From Methyloligella solikamskensis (GTDB lineage: Bacteria > Pseudomonadota > Alphaproteobacteria > Rhizobiales > Methyloligellaceae): DNA of 64,000 bases. Every line of letters starts with the position of its first letter. Positions within the stretch are counted from its first letter, which is position 1. The notes below the pieces were generated by a model, which worked only from the letters and a program-made list of their open reading frames with translations, ran no database searches and was not told where the DNA came from. This document shows, piece by piece, positions 1-7,606 of the stretch. The position numbers and the translations under genes are program-made. The DNA is taken from the NCBI RefSeq assembly GCF_042676065.1, contig NZ_JBHTJO010000002.1:62001-126000 (forward strand), written 5' to 3'.

Positions 1-124
1 CGGTCACGTGACGCTCTTCGCCGTCGAACAGCATCGTGGCCAACGCCATGCGCTGCCGGGTCGGGCGCAGGCCCGCCTCGCGCAATAGCTTGCCGATATC
101 CTTATTGCTCTGCGTTACGCTCAT
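1..124 (-). CDS. irr: Fur-family iron response regulator Irr (5' part only)
   Basis: Only the first 41 codons are inside the window; the gene continues beyond base 1. The visible protein begins MSVTQSNKDIGKLLREAG and contains LRPTRQRMALA followed by a stretch ending ERHVT, the N-terminal winged-helix start of Fur-family proteins and close to rhizobial Irr. Irr is a haem-responsive regulator of iron uptake and haem genes in Rhizobiales. Gene order supports the call: irr commonly sits divergent from, or next to, fabA-fabB-fabI in this order, exactly as here. The haem-binding and metal-binding residues are outside the window, so Irr versus another Fur paralogue rests on context. Confidence 0.72.
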   Translation of the reverse strand, partial: MSVTQSNKDIGKLLREAGLRPTRQRMALATMLFDGEERHVT

Positions 125-410
125 GGGCTGGGAATATAAGAGGAAGCCTTGATTCCCGCAATGCGGGCTGAACACGCTATGATCGGCTGGTTAAGCCAGG
201 AAAAGTTGTCCGTTGCAAGGCGTTCGGGCGCTTCTGTCATAGTGGGCGCTCTCAAGCCGTTTTGCCGGAAGTCGTTTTGCGCCCCGGCACGTCCGTCAAA
301 GGGTTTTGGCTTCTGATCGACTGTGATAGGTAACGCGGCGACTGTCAGACCCGGACCGCATCGCGATGGAACGCTTGATATGCGCCGGCGGAAATAAAGA
401 AGGACTGTGC

Positions 411-941
411 ATGACCGAGCGTCGCGCTCAATTCGACTACGAGGATCTCCTTGCCTGCGCCAGAGGTGAGCTCTTCGGCCCTGGCAATGCGCAACTGCCG
501 CTGCCGCCTATGCTGATGTTCGATCGCATCTCCCAGGTGGTCGAGGAGGGCGGTGAGCATGGCAAGGGCCAGATCCGGGCCGAGCTCGATATCAAGCCCG
601 ATCTCTGGTTCTTCCCGTGCCACTTCAAGGACGATCCGGTCATGCCGGGCTGCCTTGGACTGGATGCGCTGTGGCAGCTCCTGGGCTTCTTCCTCGGCTG
701 GCTTGGCGCGCCGGGCAAGGGCCGTGCGCTTGCCGTGGGTGAGGTGAAATTCTCCGGCATGGTGCTGCCAACCATGAAGAAGCTGGAATATATTGTGGAT
801 CTGAAGCGGGTGATCCGCCGCAAGCTGACCCTCGGCATTGCCGATGGGACTTTGCTTGCCGATGGCGAGGTGATCTACCAGGCGAAGGATCTGCGGGTCG
901 GCCTATTCACGGCCGAGCAAGAAGCGGCGGCCACCGCGTGA
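411..941 (+). CDS. fabA: 3-hydroxydecanoyl-ACP dehydratase/isomerase FabA
   Basis: Hot-dog-fold enzyme (176 aa) that dehydrates 3-hydroxydecanoyl-ACP and isomerises trans-2- to cis-3-decenoyl-ACP, the branch point to unsaturated fatty acids. His71 in PCHFKDDPVMPG and Asp85 in GLDALWQ match the catalytic His/Asp pair of the family (70 and 84 in E. coli). An upstream in-frame ATG at 366 exists, but ATG 411 has an AAGGA ribosome site eight bases before it and gives the usual family length. It is the first gene of a fabA-fabB-fabI operon; fabB follows 55 bases later. Confidence 0.96.
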   Translation: MTERRAQFDYEDLLACARGELFGPGNAQLPLPPMLMFDRISQVVEEGGEHGKGQIRAELDIKPDLWFFPCHFKDDPVMPGCLGLDALWQLLGFFLGWLGAPGKGRALAVGEVKFSGMVLPTMKKLEYIVDLKRVIRRKLTLGIADGTLLADGEVIYQAKDLRVGLFTAEQEAAATA

Positions 942-996
942 GCGGAGCCCGACCGGCAATCGATTTCAACTCTAAAGGCTCCGTCGAGGGATACCC

Positions 997-2217
997 ATGA
1001 GGCGAGTGGTCGTGACTGGAATGGGCGTGGTTTCGTCCATCGGTAACAACGCCCAAGAGGTGCTGGCGTCTCTGCGCGAGGCCAAGTCCGGATTGGTGAA
1101 GGCCGACGATTATGCGGAGCTCGGATTCCGCTGTCAGGTGCATGGTGCGCCCAGCCTCGACTGGCAGGAGGCCGTCGACCGCAAGATCCGCCGCTTCATG
1201 GGCGCAGGCGCTGCCTGGAACTATGTCGCCATGGAGCAGGCGATTCAGGATGCGGGTCTCGAAGAAGACGAGATCTCCGACGAGCGCACCGGTCTGATCA
1301 TGGGCTCCGGCGGCCCGTCGACCCGCGCCATCGTGAACGCGGCTCAGACGACCCTGGAGAAGGGGCCGAAGAAGGTCGGCCCGTTCGAAGTGCCGAAATC
1401 CATGAGCTCCACGAATTCGGCCACGCTTTCAACGCCTTACCACATCAAGGGCGTCAGCTATTCCATCTCGTCCGCCTGCTCGACCTCCGCCCATTGCATC
1501 GGCAATGCGGCCGAGCTCATCCAGCTCGGCAAGCAGGATCTGGTCTTCGCCGGCGGTGGCGAGGAGCTCGACTGGACCCTCTCGGTCCTCTTCGACTCCA
1601 TGAACGCAATGTCCTCGGACTTCAACGATCAGCCCGAGAAGGCGAGCCGCGCCTATGACGAGGCCCGCGACGGCTTCGTCATCGCAGGCGGCGCAGGTGT
1701 GGTGATCCTGGAGGAGCTGGAGCACGCTAAGGCCCGCGGCGCCAAGATCTATGCCGAGCTCATCGGCTACGGCGCCACGTCCGATGGCTACGACATGGTG
1801 CAGCCCTCGGGCGAAGGTGCGGTGCGCTGCATGCGCATGGCCATGCAGAACCTGAACGGCGACAAGATCGACTACATCAACCCTCACGCCACCTCCACGC
1901 CCATCGGCGATCTGCGCGAGATCGAGGCGATCCAGGAGGTGTTCGGCGACGACATACCGCCGATCAGCGCGACCAAATCCCTGACGGGCCATTCGCTCGG
2001 CGCGGCAGGCGCCCATGAGGCGATCTATTCGCTTCTCATGATGAACAACGGCTTCATTTGCGAATCCGCCAACATCGAAAATCTCGACCCCGCCTTTGCC
2101 GATATTCCGATCATTCGCGACCGGAAAGATGACGTGGACCTCAATTGTGTGATGTCCAACAGCTTCGGCTTCGGCGGTACCAACGCAACCCTCGTTTTCC
2201 GGCGCTATGATGGCTGA
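997..2217 (+). CDS. fabB: beta-ketoacyl-ACP synthase I FabB
   Basis: Condensing enzyme (406 aa) that elongates acyl-ACP with malonyl-ACP and is needed to extend the cis-3-decenoyl-ACP made by FabA. The thiolase-fold catalytic set is complete: Cys161 in SSACSTSAH, His297 in NPHATSTP, Lys327 in ATKSLTGHS and His332. These fall within one or two residues of E. coli FabB numbering, which separates it from FabF. Pairing with fabA upstream and fabI downstream is the standard unsaturated fatty acid operon of Rhizobiales. Confidence 0.96.
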   Translation: MRRVVVTGMGVVSSIGNNAQEVLASLREAKSGLVKADDYAELGFRCQVHGAPSLDWQEAVDRKIRRFMGAGAAWNYVAMEQAIQDAGLEEDEISDERTGLIMGSGGPSTRAIVNAAQTTLEKGPKKVGPFEVPKSMSSTNSATLSTPYHIKGVSYSISSACSTSAHCIGNAAELIQLGKQDLVFAGGGEELDWTLSVLFDSMNAMSSDFNDQPEKASRAYDEARDGFVIAGGAGVVILEELEHAKARGAKIYAELIGYGATSDGYDMVQPSGEGAVRCMRMAMQNLNGDKIDYINPHATSTPIGDLREIEAIQEVFGDDIPPISATKSLTGHSLGAAGAHEAIYSLLMMNNGFICESANIENLDPAFADIPIIRDRKDDVDLNCVMSNSFGFGGTNATLVFRRYDG

Positions 2218-2264
2218 CACAGACGCTTGGGAAACGCTCCACCACGAAAACTAGAGCAAGTGCC

Positions 2265-3173
2265 ATGACCACAGAGAAACACGACATCGCCGAGCCCGGA
2301 CCGCTCATGAAAGGCAAGAAGGGGCTCGTCCTGGGCGTTGCCAACGATCGATCCATCGCGTGGGGCATCGCCAGGGTGCTGGCAGGTCAGGGCGCCGATC
2401 TCGCCTTCACTTATCAGGGCGAATCCTTCGGTCGCCGCGCCAAGCCGCTGGCGGAGTCGACCGGCGCCACCATCATCGAGCCTTGCGATGTCGAAGACTA
2501 CGAGAGCGTGGAGCGTGTTTTCGACAGGATCCGTGAGGAGTGGGGCAAGCTCGATTTCGTGGTGCATGCGCTCGCCTTCTCCGATCGCACGGAGCTGAAG
2601 GGCCGGTATTGCGATACCAGCCGCGCGAACTTCTCCCGCACCATGGAGATCTCGTGCTTCTCGTTCACCGAGATCGCCCGGCTCGCAGCCGATCTGATGA
2701 CGGACGGCGGGTCGCTCCTGACCCTGACCTATGGCGGCTCCAACAAGGTCGTGCCTTGCTACAACGTCATGGGCGTAGCGAAGGCGGCCCTGGAAGCGTC
2801 CGTGCGTTATCTCGCCTCCGATCTCGGCGGCAAGGGCATCCGGGTCAACGCTCTCTCGGCAGGTCCCATGCGGACCCTGGCCGGTGCCGGGATCTCCGAC
2901 GCGCGCATGCTGTTCCACTATCAGGCCGACAATTCGCCCATGGGCCGCACGCCCACCCTCGATGAGGTCGGCGGCTCGGCCCTCTACCTGCTTTCCGATC
3001 TCTCCGGCGCCGTCACCGGCGAGGTGCATTTCGTCGATTGCGGCTACAGCACCATCTTCATGCCAAGTCTGGAATCTATGAAGGCGGCCACCGGCGAGGA
3101 GACCGACGACGAGAAGGCCGAAAAAGCGGCTGCCGCGTCGTCCAAGGGCGCGTCCCGCGAGCCCGTACAATAG
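2265..3173 (+). CDS. fabI: NADH-dependent enoyl-ACP reductase FabI
   Basis: Short-chain-dehydrogenase-fold reductase (302 aa) for the last step of each fatty acid elongation cycle. The nucleotide-binding GVANDRSIAWG segment is near residues 24-34, and the FabI-type catalytic pair Tyr166/Lys173 lies in YNVMGVAK. FabI proteins are usually about 255-275 residues; this one carries about 30 extra C-terminal residues (from about 270) rich in Glu, Lys and Ala that match no part of the fold. It follows fabB by 47 bases and probably shares its transcript. Many rhizobia have a second FabI elsewhere, so this copy corresponds to the operon-linked one. Confidence 0.95.
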   Translation: MTTEKHDIAEPGPLMKGKKGLVLGVANDRSIAWGIARVLAGQGADLAFTYQGESFGRRAKPLAESTGATIIEPCDVEDYESVERVFDRIREEWGKLDFVVHALAFSDRTELKGRYCDTSRANFSRTMEISCFSFTEIARLAADLMTDGGSLLTLTYGGSNKVVPCYNVMGVAKAALEASVRYLASDLGGKGIRVNALSAGPMRTLAGAGISDARMLFHYQADNSPMGRTPTLDEVGGSALYLLSDLSGAVTGEVHFVDCGYSTIFMPSLESMKAATGEETDDEKAEKAAAASSKGASREPVQ

Positions 3174-3202
3174 GCCTCTCGGCAATCTAGGGAGTAAGTT
3201 GG

Positions 3203-3388
3203 ATGGTTGAACTCGTGTTTACAGCATGCCTCCTGGCCGGGGGCGGAGACTGCCAGAAGGTGACCATTCCCATGGAGAAGGTCGAATCCATCAGCGCCTG
3301 CATGAAGGCGGCACCTGAACGCATCAAGGATTGGCAGACCGACAATCAGGACAAGATGGTTGCCGGCTTCTCCTGCAAAAAGGTGTAA
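3203..3388 (+). CDS. small cysteine-containing protein of unknown function
   Basis: A 61-residue protein with an AGGGAG ribosome site eight bases before its ATG and lying 29 bases after fabI on the same strand. It has four cysteines (positions 9, 17, 33 and 58) and a short hydrophobic N-terminus (MVELVFTACLLAGGG), not long enough for a confident signal peptide or membrane helix. The rest is a mixed-charge sequence. I do not recognise a family. The strong ribosome site, co-direction with the fab operon and the terminator just after it support a real gene. Confidence 0.65.
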   Translation: MVELVFTACLLAGGGDCQKVTIPMEKVESISACMKAAPERIKDWQTDNQDKMVAGFSCKKV

Positions 3389-3420
3389 GCCTGTCGGCAT
3401 CGAATGCCATCAGACAAAAG

Positions 3421-3449
3421 AAAGGCCGCCCCGTGAGGCGGCCTTTTTT
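3421..3449. terminator. intrinsic terminator between converging fabI and pnp operons
   Basis: AAAGGCCGCC (3421-3430) pairs with GGCGGCCTTT (3437-3446) around a six-base loop, followed by T's on the plus strand. On the minus strand the stem is followed by a T-rich stretch too, so it can end both the fab operon and the pnp message. Confidence 0.88.
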
Positions 3450-3509
3450 GTATCTGGCTTCTAGGTCTGGTGGGAGAGAGGCCGAACCGGCCTCCCGTCA
3501 GCGACCCGG

Positions 3510-5633
3510 CTAGCTGGCGTCTTCCGCCTCCAGCTCCTTGCCGGTCTCCTGGTCCACGACCTTCATGGACAGGCGGACCTTGCCGCGGTCGTCGAAGCCG
3601 AGCAACTTCACATAGACCTTGTCGCCTTCCTTCACGACCTCGTCGACGGTCTTCGGACGTCCTTGGGTCAGCTGGGAGATATGCACCAGCCCGTCCTTGG
3701 GACCGAAGAAGTTCACGAAGGCGCCGAAATCCATGATCTTCACGACCTTGCCTTCGTAGATCTCGCCGACCTCCGGCTCTGCCGCGATGCCCTTGATCTT
3801 GGCGATCGCAGCCCGGATGGACTCGCCGTTGGGCGAGGCGATCTTCACCGTGCCGTCGTCGGCGATGTCGATCTTCGCGCCGGTCTCTTCCACGATGGAG
3901 CGGATGACGGAACCACCCGTGCCGATCACTTCGCGGATCTTGTCGGTCGGGATCTGCATCACCTCGATGCGCGGTGCGAACTCGCCGACCTCGGGCCGTG
4001 CGGTGTTCAGCGCCTTGTCCATCTCGCCCAGGATATGCAGCCGGCCGTCCTTCGCCTGGTTCAGCGCGACCTGCATGATCTCCTCGGTGATACCGGTGAT
4101 CTTGATGTCCATCTGCAGCGAGGTAACGCCCTCTTCCGTACCGGCGACCTTGAAGTCCATGTCGCCGAGATGATCCTCGTCGCCGAGGATGTCGGAAAGA
4201 ACGGCGAAGTCGCTCTCTTCCTTGATGAGGCCCATGGCGATACCGGCCACGGGACGTGTGAGCGGCACGCCCGCATCCATCAGAGCAAGCGAGGAGCCGC
4301 AAACGGTCGCCATGGAGGACGAGCCGTTGGACTCGGTGATCTCCGAGACCAGGCGCAGCGTGTAGGGGAAGTTCTCCTTCGCCGGCAGCACCGGATGGAT
4401 CGCCCGCCAGGCGAGCTTGCCATGGCCGATCTCGCGACGGCCCGGGGAGCCCATGCGGCCAACTTCACCCACCGAGAAGGGCGGGAAGTTGTAGTGCAGC
4501 ATGAAGCTTTCCTTGTAGGTGCCTTCCAGGGCGTCGACGAACTGCTCGTCCTCACCGGTGCCCAGCGTGGCGACTACGAGGGCCTGGGTCTCGCCGCGGG
4601 TGAACAGGGCACTGCCATGGGTACGGGGCAGGATGCCGACTTCCGAGACGATCGGCCGGACCGTGGAAAGGTCGCGCCCGTCGATACGGGACTTGGTCGA
4701 CAGGATATTGCCGCGCACCACGTCTTTCTCAACGCTCTTGAAAGCGCCGGAAAGCTTGGCGGCGAATGCGCCGTCGTCGTCCTCGGGAACCAGCTCCGCG
4801 GCAACCTTGTCCTTCACCGCCGCGATGGCGTCGCGGCGCTCGGTCTTGGTCGTGATGGCGTAAGCATCGCGAAGACCGCTCTCGGCCATCTCGCGAACCT
4901 TTGCCGTCAGCTCCTCGGCACCTTCGTCCTGCGGCACGTCCCAGGGCTCCTTGGCGGAGTTCTGGGCCAGCTTGACGATGGCGTCGAGCACCGGCTGGAA
5001 GCCCTTATGGCCGAACATGACCGCGCCGAGCATGACGTCCTCGGGCAGCTCTTCCGCCTCGGATTCCACCATCAGCACCGCGTCCCGGGTGCCGGCGACC
5101 ACCAGGTCGAGCTTGCTGTCGGCGAGCTCGTCCAGGGTCGGGTTCAGCACGTACTCGCCGTCGATATAGCCGACGCGGGCCGCACCGATCGGGCCCAGGA
5201 ACGGAATGCCGGAGATGGTCAGGGCCGCCGAGGTGGCGACCATGGCGACCATGTCGGGATCGTTCTCCAGATCGTGGGAGAGAACCGTCGCGATCACCTG
5301 GGTCTCGTTCTTGAAGCCCTTCGCGAAGAGCGGACGGATCGGACGGTCGATCAGGCGCGAGGTCAGCGTCTCTTTTTCGGTGGGACGGCCTTCACGTTTA
5401 AAAAAGCCGCCAGGAATCTTACCGGCGGCGAATGTCTTCTCTTGGTAGTTCACAGTCAGCGGGAAGAAATCGATCCCGGACCGGGGCTCTTTGGCGGCAG
5501 TCGCCGTAGCGAGCACCGTGGTCTCGCCGTACTGCACCACGACGGCGCCGTCGGCTTGGCGGGCCATGCGGCCGGTCTCAAGCTTGAGAGGGCGGCCAGC
5601 CCATTCGATTTCAACGGTCTGCGGATTGAGCAT
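3510..5633 (-). CDS. pnp: polyribonucleotide nucleotidyltransferase (PNPase)
   Basis: Phosphorolytic 3'-5' exoribonuclease (707 aa), a trimeric core of the RNA degradosome that can also add 3' tails. Two RNase PH domains fill residues 1-550 (the N-terminal one has SRLIDRPIRPLF; the second has GRREIGHGKLAWRA). A KH domain with VIGTGGSVIRSI starts near residue 565 and an S1 domain (YEGKVVKIMDFGAFVNF) near 620. The reading frame is open upstream to 5702, but ATG 5633 starts the conserved protein (MLNPQTVEIEWAG) and is preceded by GAGATAA. It is last in the rimP-nusA-infB operon, downstream of rpsO, as in many proteobacteria. Confidence 0.96.
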   Translation of the reverse strand: MLNPQTVEIEWAGRPLKLETGRMARQADGAVVVQYGETTVLATATAAKEPRSGIDFFPLTVNYQEKTFAAGKIPGGFFKREGRPTEKETLTSRLIDRPIRPLFAKGFKNETQVIATVLSHDLENDPDMVAMVATSAALTISGIPFLGPIGAARVGYIDGEYVLNPTLDELADSKLDLVVAGTRDAVLMVESEAEELPEDVMLGAVMFGHKGFQPVLDAIVKLAQNSAKEPWDVPQDEGAEELTAKVREMAESGLRDAYAITTKTERRDAIAAVKDKVAAELVPEDDDGAFAAKLSGAFKSVEKDVVRGNILSTKSRIDGRDLSTVRPIVSEVGILPRTHGSALFTRGETQALVVATLGTGEDEQFVDALEGTYKESFMLHYNFPPFSVGEVGRMGSPGRREIGHGKLAWRAIHPVLPAKENFPYTLRLVSEITESNGSSSMATVCGSSLALMDAGVPLTRPVAGIAMGLIKEESDFAVLSDILGDEDHLGDMDFKVAGTEEGVTSLQMDIKITGITEEIMQVALNQAKDGRLHILGEMDKALNTARPEVGEFAPRIEVMQIPTDKIREVIGTGGSVIRSIVEETGAKIDIADDGTVKIASPNGESIRAAIAKIKGIAAEPEVGEIYEGKVVKIMDFGAFVNFFGPKDGLVHISQLTQGRPKTVDEVVKEGDKVYVKLLGFDDRGKVRLSMKVVDQETGKELEAEDAS

Positions 5634-5700
5634 GATGTTTATCTCGATTCGGATGTTATCGGTCTGACGCGCCGCCCGGATTGGCAGCGCGCGAAAGCCC

Positions 5701-5741
5701 ATCCGTCACGGTGCGGCCCCTGCCGCAACGCCGTGACGGAT
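5701..5741 (-). promoter_or_regulatory. long hairpin in the pnp leader
   Basis: Between rpsO and pnp, ATCCGTCACGG (5701-5711) pairs perfectly with CCGTGACGGAT (5731-5741), with an inner stem TGCGGC/GCCGCA (5712-5717/5722-5727) and a CCCT loop; a three-base bulge separates the stems. No T-run follows, so it is not a terminator. In E. coli a hairpin in the same place is cut by RNase III and then used by PNPase to control its own mRNA. The same role here is inferred from position and shape. Confidence 0.65.
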
Positions 5742-5753
5742 CGGCTTGGCAAA

Positions 5754-6023
5754 TCACCGGCGAATGCCCAGACGGCCGATCAGGGTCTGGTAGCGCTCGA
5801 CGTCGCGATCCTTGACATAGTCGAGCAGCCGGCGGCGTTGGCTCACCATCTTGAGCAGGCCGCGCCGGGAATGGTTGTCGCCGGCATGGCTCTTGAAATG
5901 TTCGGTGAGGTTTCCGATCCGCTCGGTCAGGATTGCGACCTGAACTTCGGCGGATCCGGTATCGCCAGGTTTCGTGGCGTATTCTTCGATAAGCTCTTGC
6001 TTGCGCTCAGCGCTAATCGACAT
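5754..6023 (-). CDS. rpsO: 30S ribosomal protein S15
   Basis: Primary 16S rRNA-binding protein of the small-subunit platform, 89 aa, exactly the usual length. The family signature is clear: TGSAEVQVAILTERI near residue 22 and HFKSHAGDNHSRRGLL near 42-57, followed by RRRLLDYVK. It lies between truB and pnp in the standard order. Bacterial S15 often represses its own mRNA by binding the leader; the 39 bases before its start were not found to hold an obvious S15-like fold, but I could not fold them computationally. Confidence 0.97.
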   Translation of the reverse strand: MSISAERKQELIEEYATKPGDTGSAEVQVAILTERIGNLTEHFKSHAGDNHSRRGLLKMVSQRRRLLDYVKDRDVERYQTLIGRLGIRR

Positions 6024-6062
6024 CGGGTTCTCCTTATGAAATGTCTGAATGGCAAATCGCGG

Positions 6063-6989
6063 TCAGCCGGGAAAGTTGAACACCCGGGTGGGCCGCATCT
6101 CGCCTCGGTCAACTTCACCAACCGCCACGAGGCGCCCTCGGGAGGTGGCGTAGGCAGGCCCTTCGATGATGGGTGCGTCCCGGCCTCTGATCAGCACGGG
6201 CTGGCCCCTTCTGAGCCTCGCCGCGTCATCGCCGCTGATGGCGAGCGCCGGGATGTCGTCCAGCGCTGTCTCCAACGGCTCTAGCTGCCCCAGAAGGGCA
6301 TCGCGGCCGGCGGCACTATGTCCTAACTCTTCCAGCTTTGCCAGTGAAATTGCGGCACTCTCGGTAAACGGGCCGACCCGTGTCCGCCTGAGCGCCGAGA
6401 CATGGCCGCGGGACCCCAAATGTCGCGCGACATCGCGGGCGAGGGACCGGATATAGGTGCCTTTGCCGCATTGGGCCTCAAGCACGGCGTGGTCGGAATC
6501 GGGCATCTCCACCAGCTCCAGCCGGTCGATAGTGACCTTGCGGGCGGCGAGCTCGAAATCGCTGCCCTCCCGGGCCAGATCGTAGGCCCGCGCGCCATCC
6601 ACCTTGAGGGCCGAATAGCGCGGTGGGATCTGTTCGATCTCGCCGGTGAAACGGGGCAGGGCCGCTTCGATCGCGGCGGCGTCGGGGCGCACATCGCTGG
6701 TCTCTCCGATGGCGCCTTCCGCATCGTCCGTCTCGGTCTCTGCGCCGAAGCAAATCGTGAAGCGATAGACCTTCGTGCCGTCGACCACGTAGGGCATTGT
6801 CTTGGTGGCTTCGCCGAAGCCGATGGGGAGGATGCCCGTCGCCAGCGGGTCTAGTGTCCCAGCATGGCCGGCCTTCTGAGCGTTGAAGAGATAGCGCAGC
6901 TTGCCGACCGCCTGGGAGGAGGTCATGCCGACCGGCTTGTCGAGGACCAGCCATCCATGGACCGGAAATCCTTTGCGTCGCCGCGCCAT
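6063..6989 (-). CDS. truB: tRNA pseudouridine(55) synthase TruB
   Basis: Makes the pseudouridine at position 55 in the T-loop of nearly all tRNAs (308 aa). The N-terminal motif GWLVLDKPVGMTS and the catalytic aspartate in AGTLDPLATGILP (near residues 42-54) are intact, as is the KGTYIRSLARD motif near residue 178. The C-terminal part (about 240-308) resembles the PUA-like end of the family. It begins 24 bases after rbfA stops and is followed by rpsO. Confidence 0.96.
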   Translation of the reverse strand: MARRRKGFPVHGWLVLDKPVGMTSSQAVGKLRYLFNAQKAGHAGTLDPLATGILPIGFGEATKTMPYVVDGTKVYRFTICFGAETETDDAEGAIGETSDVRPDAAAIEAALPRFTGEIEQIPPRYSALKVDGARAYDLAREGSDFELAARKVTIDRLELVEMPDSDHAVLEAQCGKGTYIRSLARDVARHLGSRGHVSALRRTRVGPFTESAAISLAKLEELGHSAAGRDALLGQLEPLETALDDIPALAISGDDAARLRRGQPVLIRGRDAPIIEGPAYATSRGRLVAVGEVDRGEMRPTRVFNFPG

Positions 6990-7013
6990 TAGCTGAATGC
7001 CCTTAGCCGCCGG

Positions 7014-7403
7014 CTAATCTTCGTCGAGATCGCGGGTCACCTCGGGCGAAGCGAGGATCTCGTCGATCCGCTGGGAGGTCTCGAAGCTGGCGTCCCGGCG
7101 GAAGCGGATCTCCGGCATGTAGCGAAGCTCCACCCGCTTGGCGAGCTCGCCGCGGAAGAACTTGGCGTGCTTCTGAAGGTGGTCGACCACCTCTCTCACC
7201 TCGGTGCCGCCCAGCGGCATCACATAGGCGGTCGCCAGCTTCAGATCCGGCGACATCTTCACTTCAGGCACGGTGATGGTATGCCGCTCGATCACCTCGT
7301 CCATCAGCTCACCCCGGGTGAGAATGTCCGACAAGGCGTGGCGGATAAGTTCGCCGACCTTCAGCTGGCGCTGTGAGGGGCCTTTGGCCTTTTGGCGTGT
7401 CAT
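7014..7403 (-). CDS. rbfA: 30S ribosome-binding factor RbfA
   Basis: Late 30S assembly factor (129 aa) that binds the 5' region of 16S rRNA and is especially needed in the cold. The single KH-like domain is recognisable from QRQLKVGELIRHALSDIL at the N-terminus, a central beta-strand region with VKMSPDLKLATAYVMPLG, and a C-terminal YMPEIRFRRD segment. Gene order infB-rbfA-truB is nearly universal in proteobacteria. Unusually, about 200 bases containing a palindromic repeat separate it from infB. Confidence 0.95.
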   Translation of the reverse strand: MTRQKAKGPSQRQLKVGELIRHALSDILTRGELMDEVIERHTITVPEVKMSPDLKLATAYVMPLGGTEVREVVDHLQKHAKFFRGELAKRVELRYMPEIRFRRDASFETSQRIDEILASPEVTRDLDED

Positions 7404-7476
7404 GAGGAAAGAGTCCTCTTGAAAGCGGCTGCCTGTCGCGCCGCCGAAATCATTGAATGAAAACAGATGCTCTGGT

Positions 7477-7573
7477 TGTCATTGCCCGACTTGATCGGGC
7501 AATCCAGTAGCCACTGTCTAAGCGCTATAACTCACGCAGTGGTTACTGGATCCCCGCTTTCGCAGGGATGACA
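7477..7573. repeat. palindromic dispersed-type repeat between infB and rbfA
   Basis: An inverted repeat with TGTCAT at one end and ATGACA at the other. The arms contain ATCCAGTAGCCACTG (7499-7516 region) and CAGTGGTTACTGGAT (about 7537-7551), which are near-perfect complements. Each arm also has its own small hairpin (GCCCGACTTGATCGGGC and CCCCGCTTTCGCAGGG). This architecture is typical of the short palindromic elements repeated many times in alphaproteobacterial chromosomes. Only one copy lies in this window, so the dispersed nature is inferred from general knowledge of such sequences. Confidence 0.7.
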
Positions 7574-7606
7574 GCCGAACGCGTGGCAACGCGTCGAGCA
7601 GACGCT

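Noticed and set aside
125..410. promoters between irr and fabA
   Set aside because: A small CCCGC/GCGGG stem and several weak -10-like sequences are visible, but none has a convincing paired -35, and no Irr/ICE-type palindrome was recognised.
2205..3185. 326-codon open frame on the minus strand
   Set aside because: Antisense to fabI, which has a complete catalytic set and fits the operon.
3663..6284. 873-codon open frame on the plus strand
   Set aside because: It is antisense to pnp and rpsO, rich in His/Arg/Asp/Leu as expected of a mirrored codon pattern, with no family match or ribosome site.
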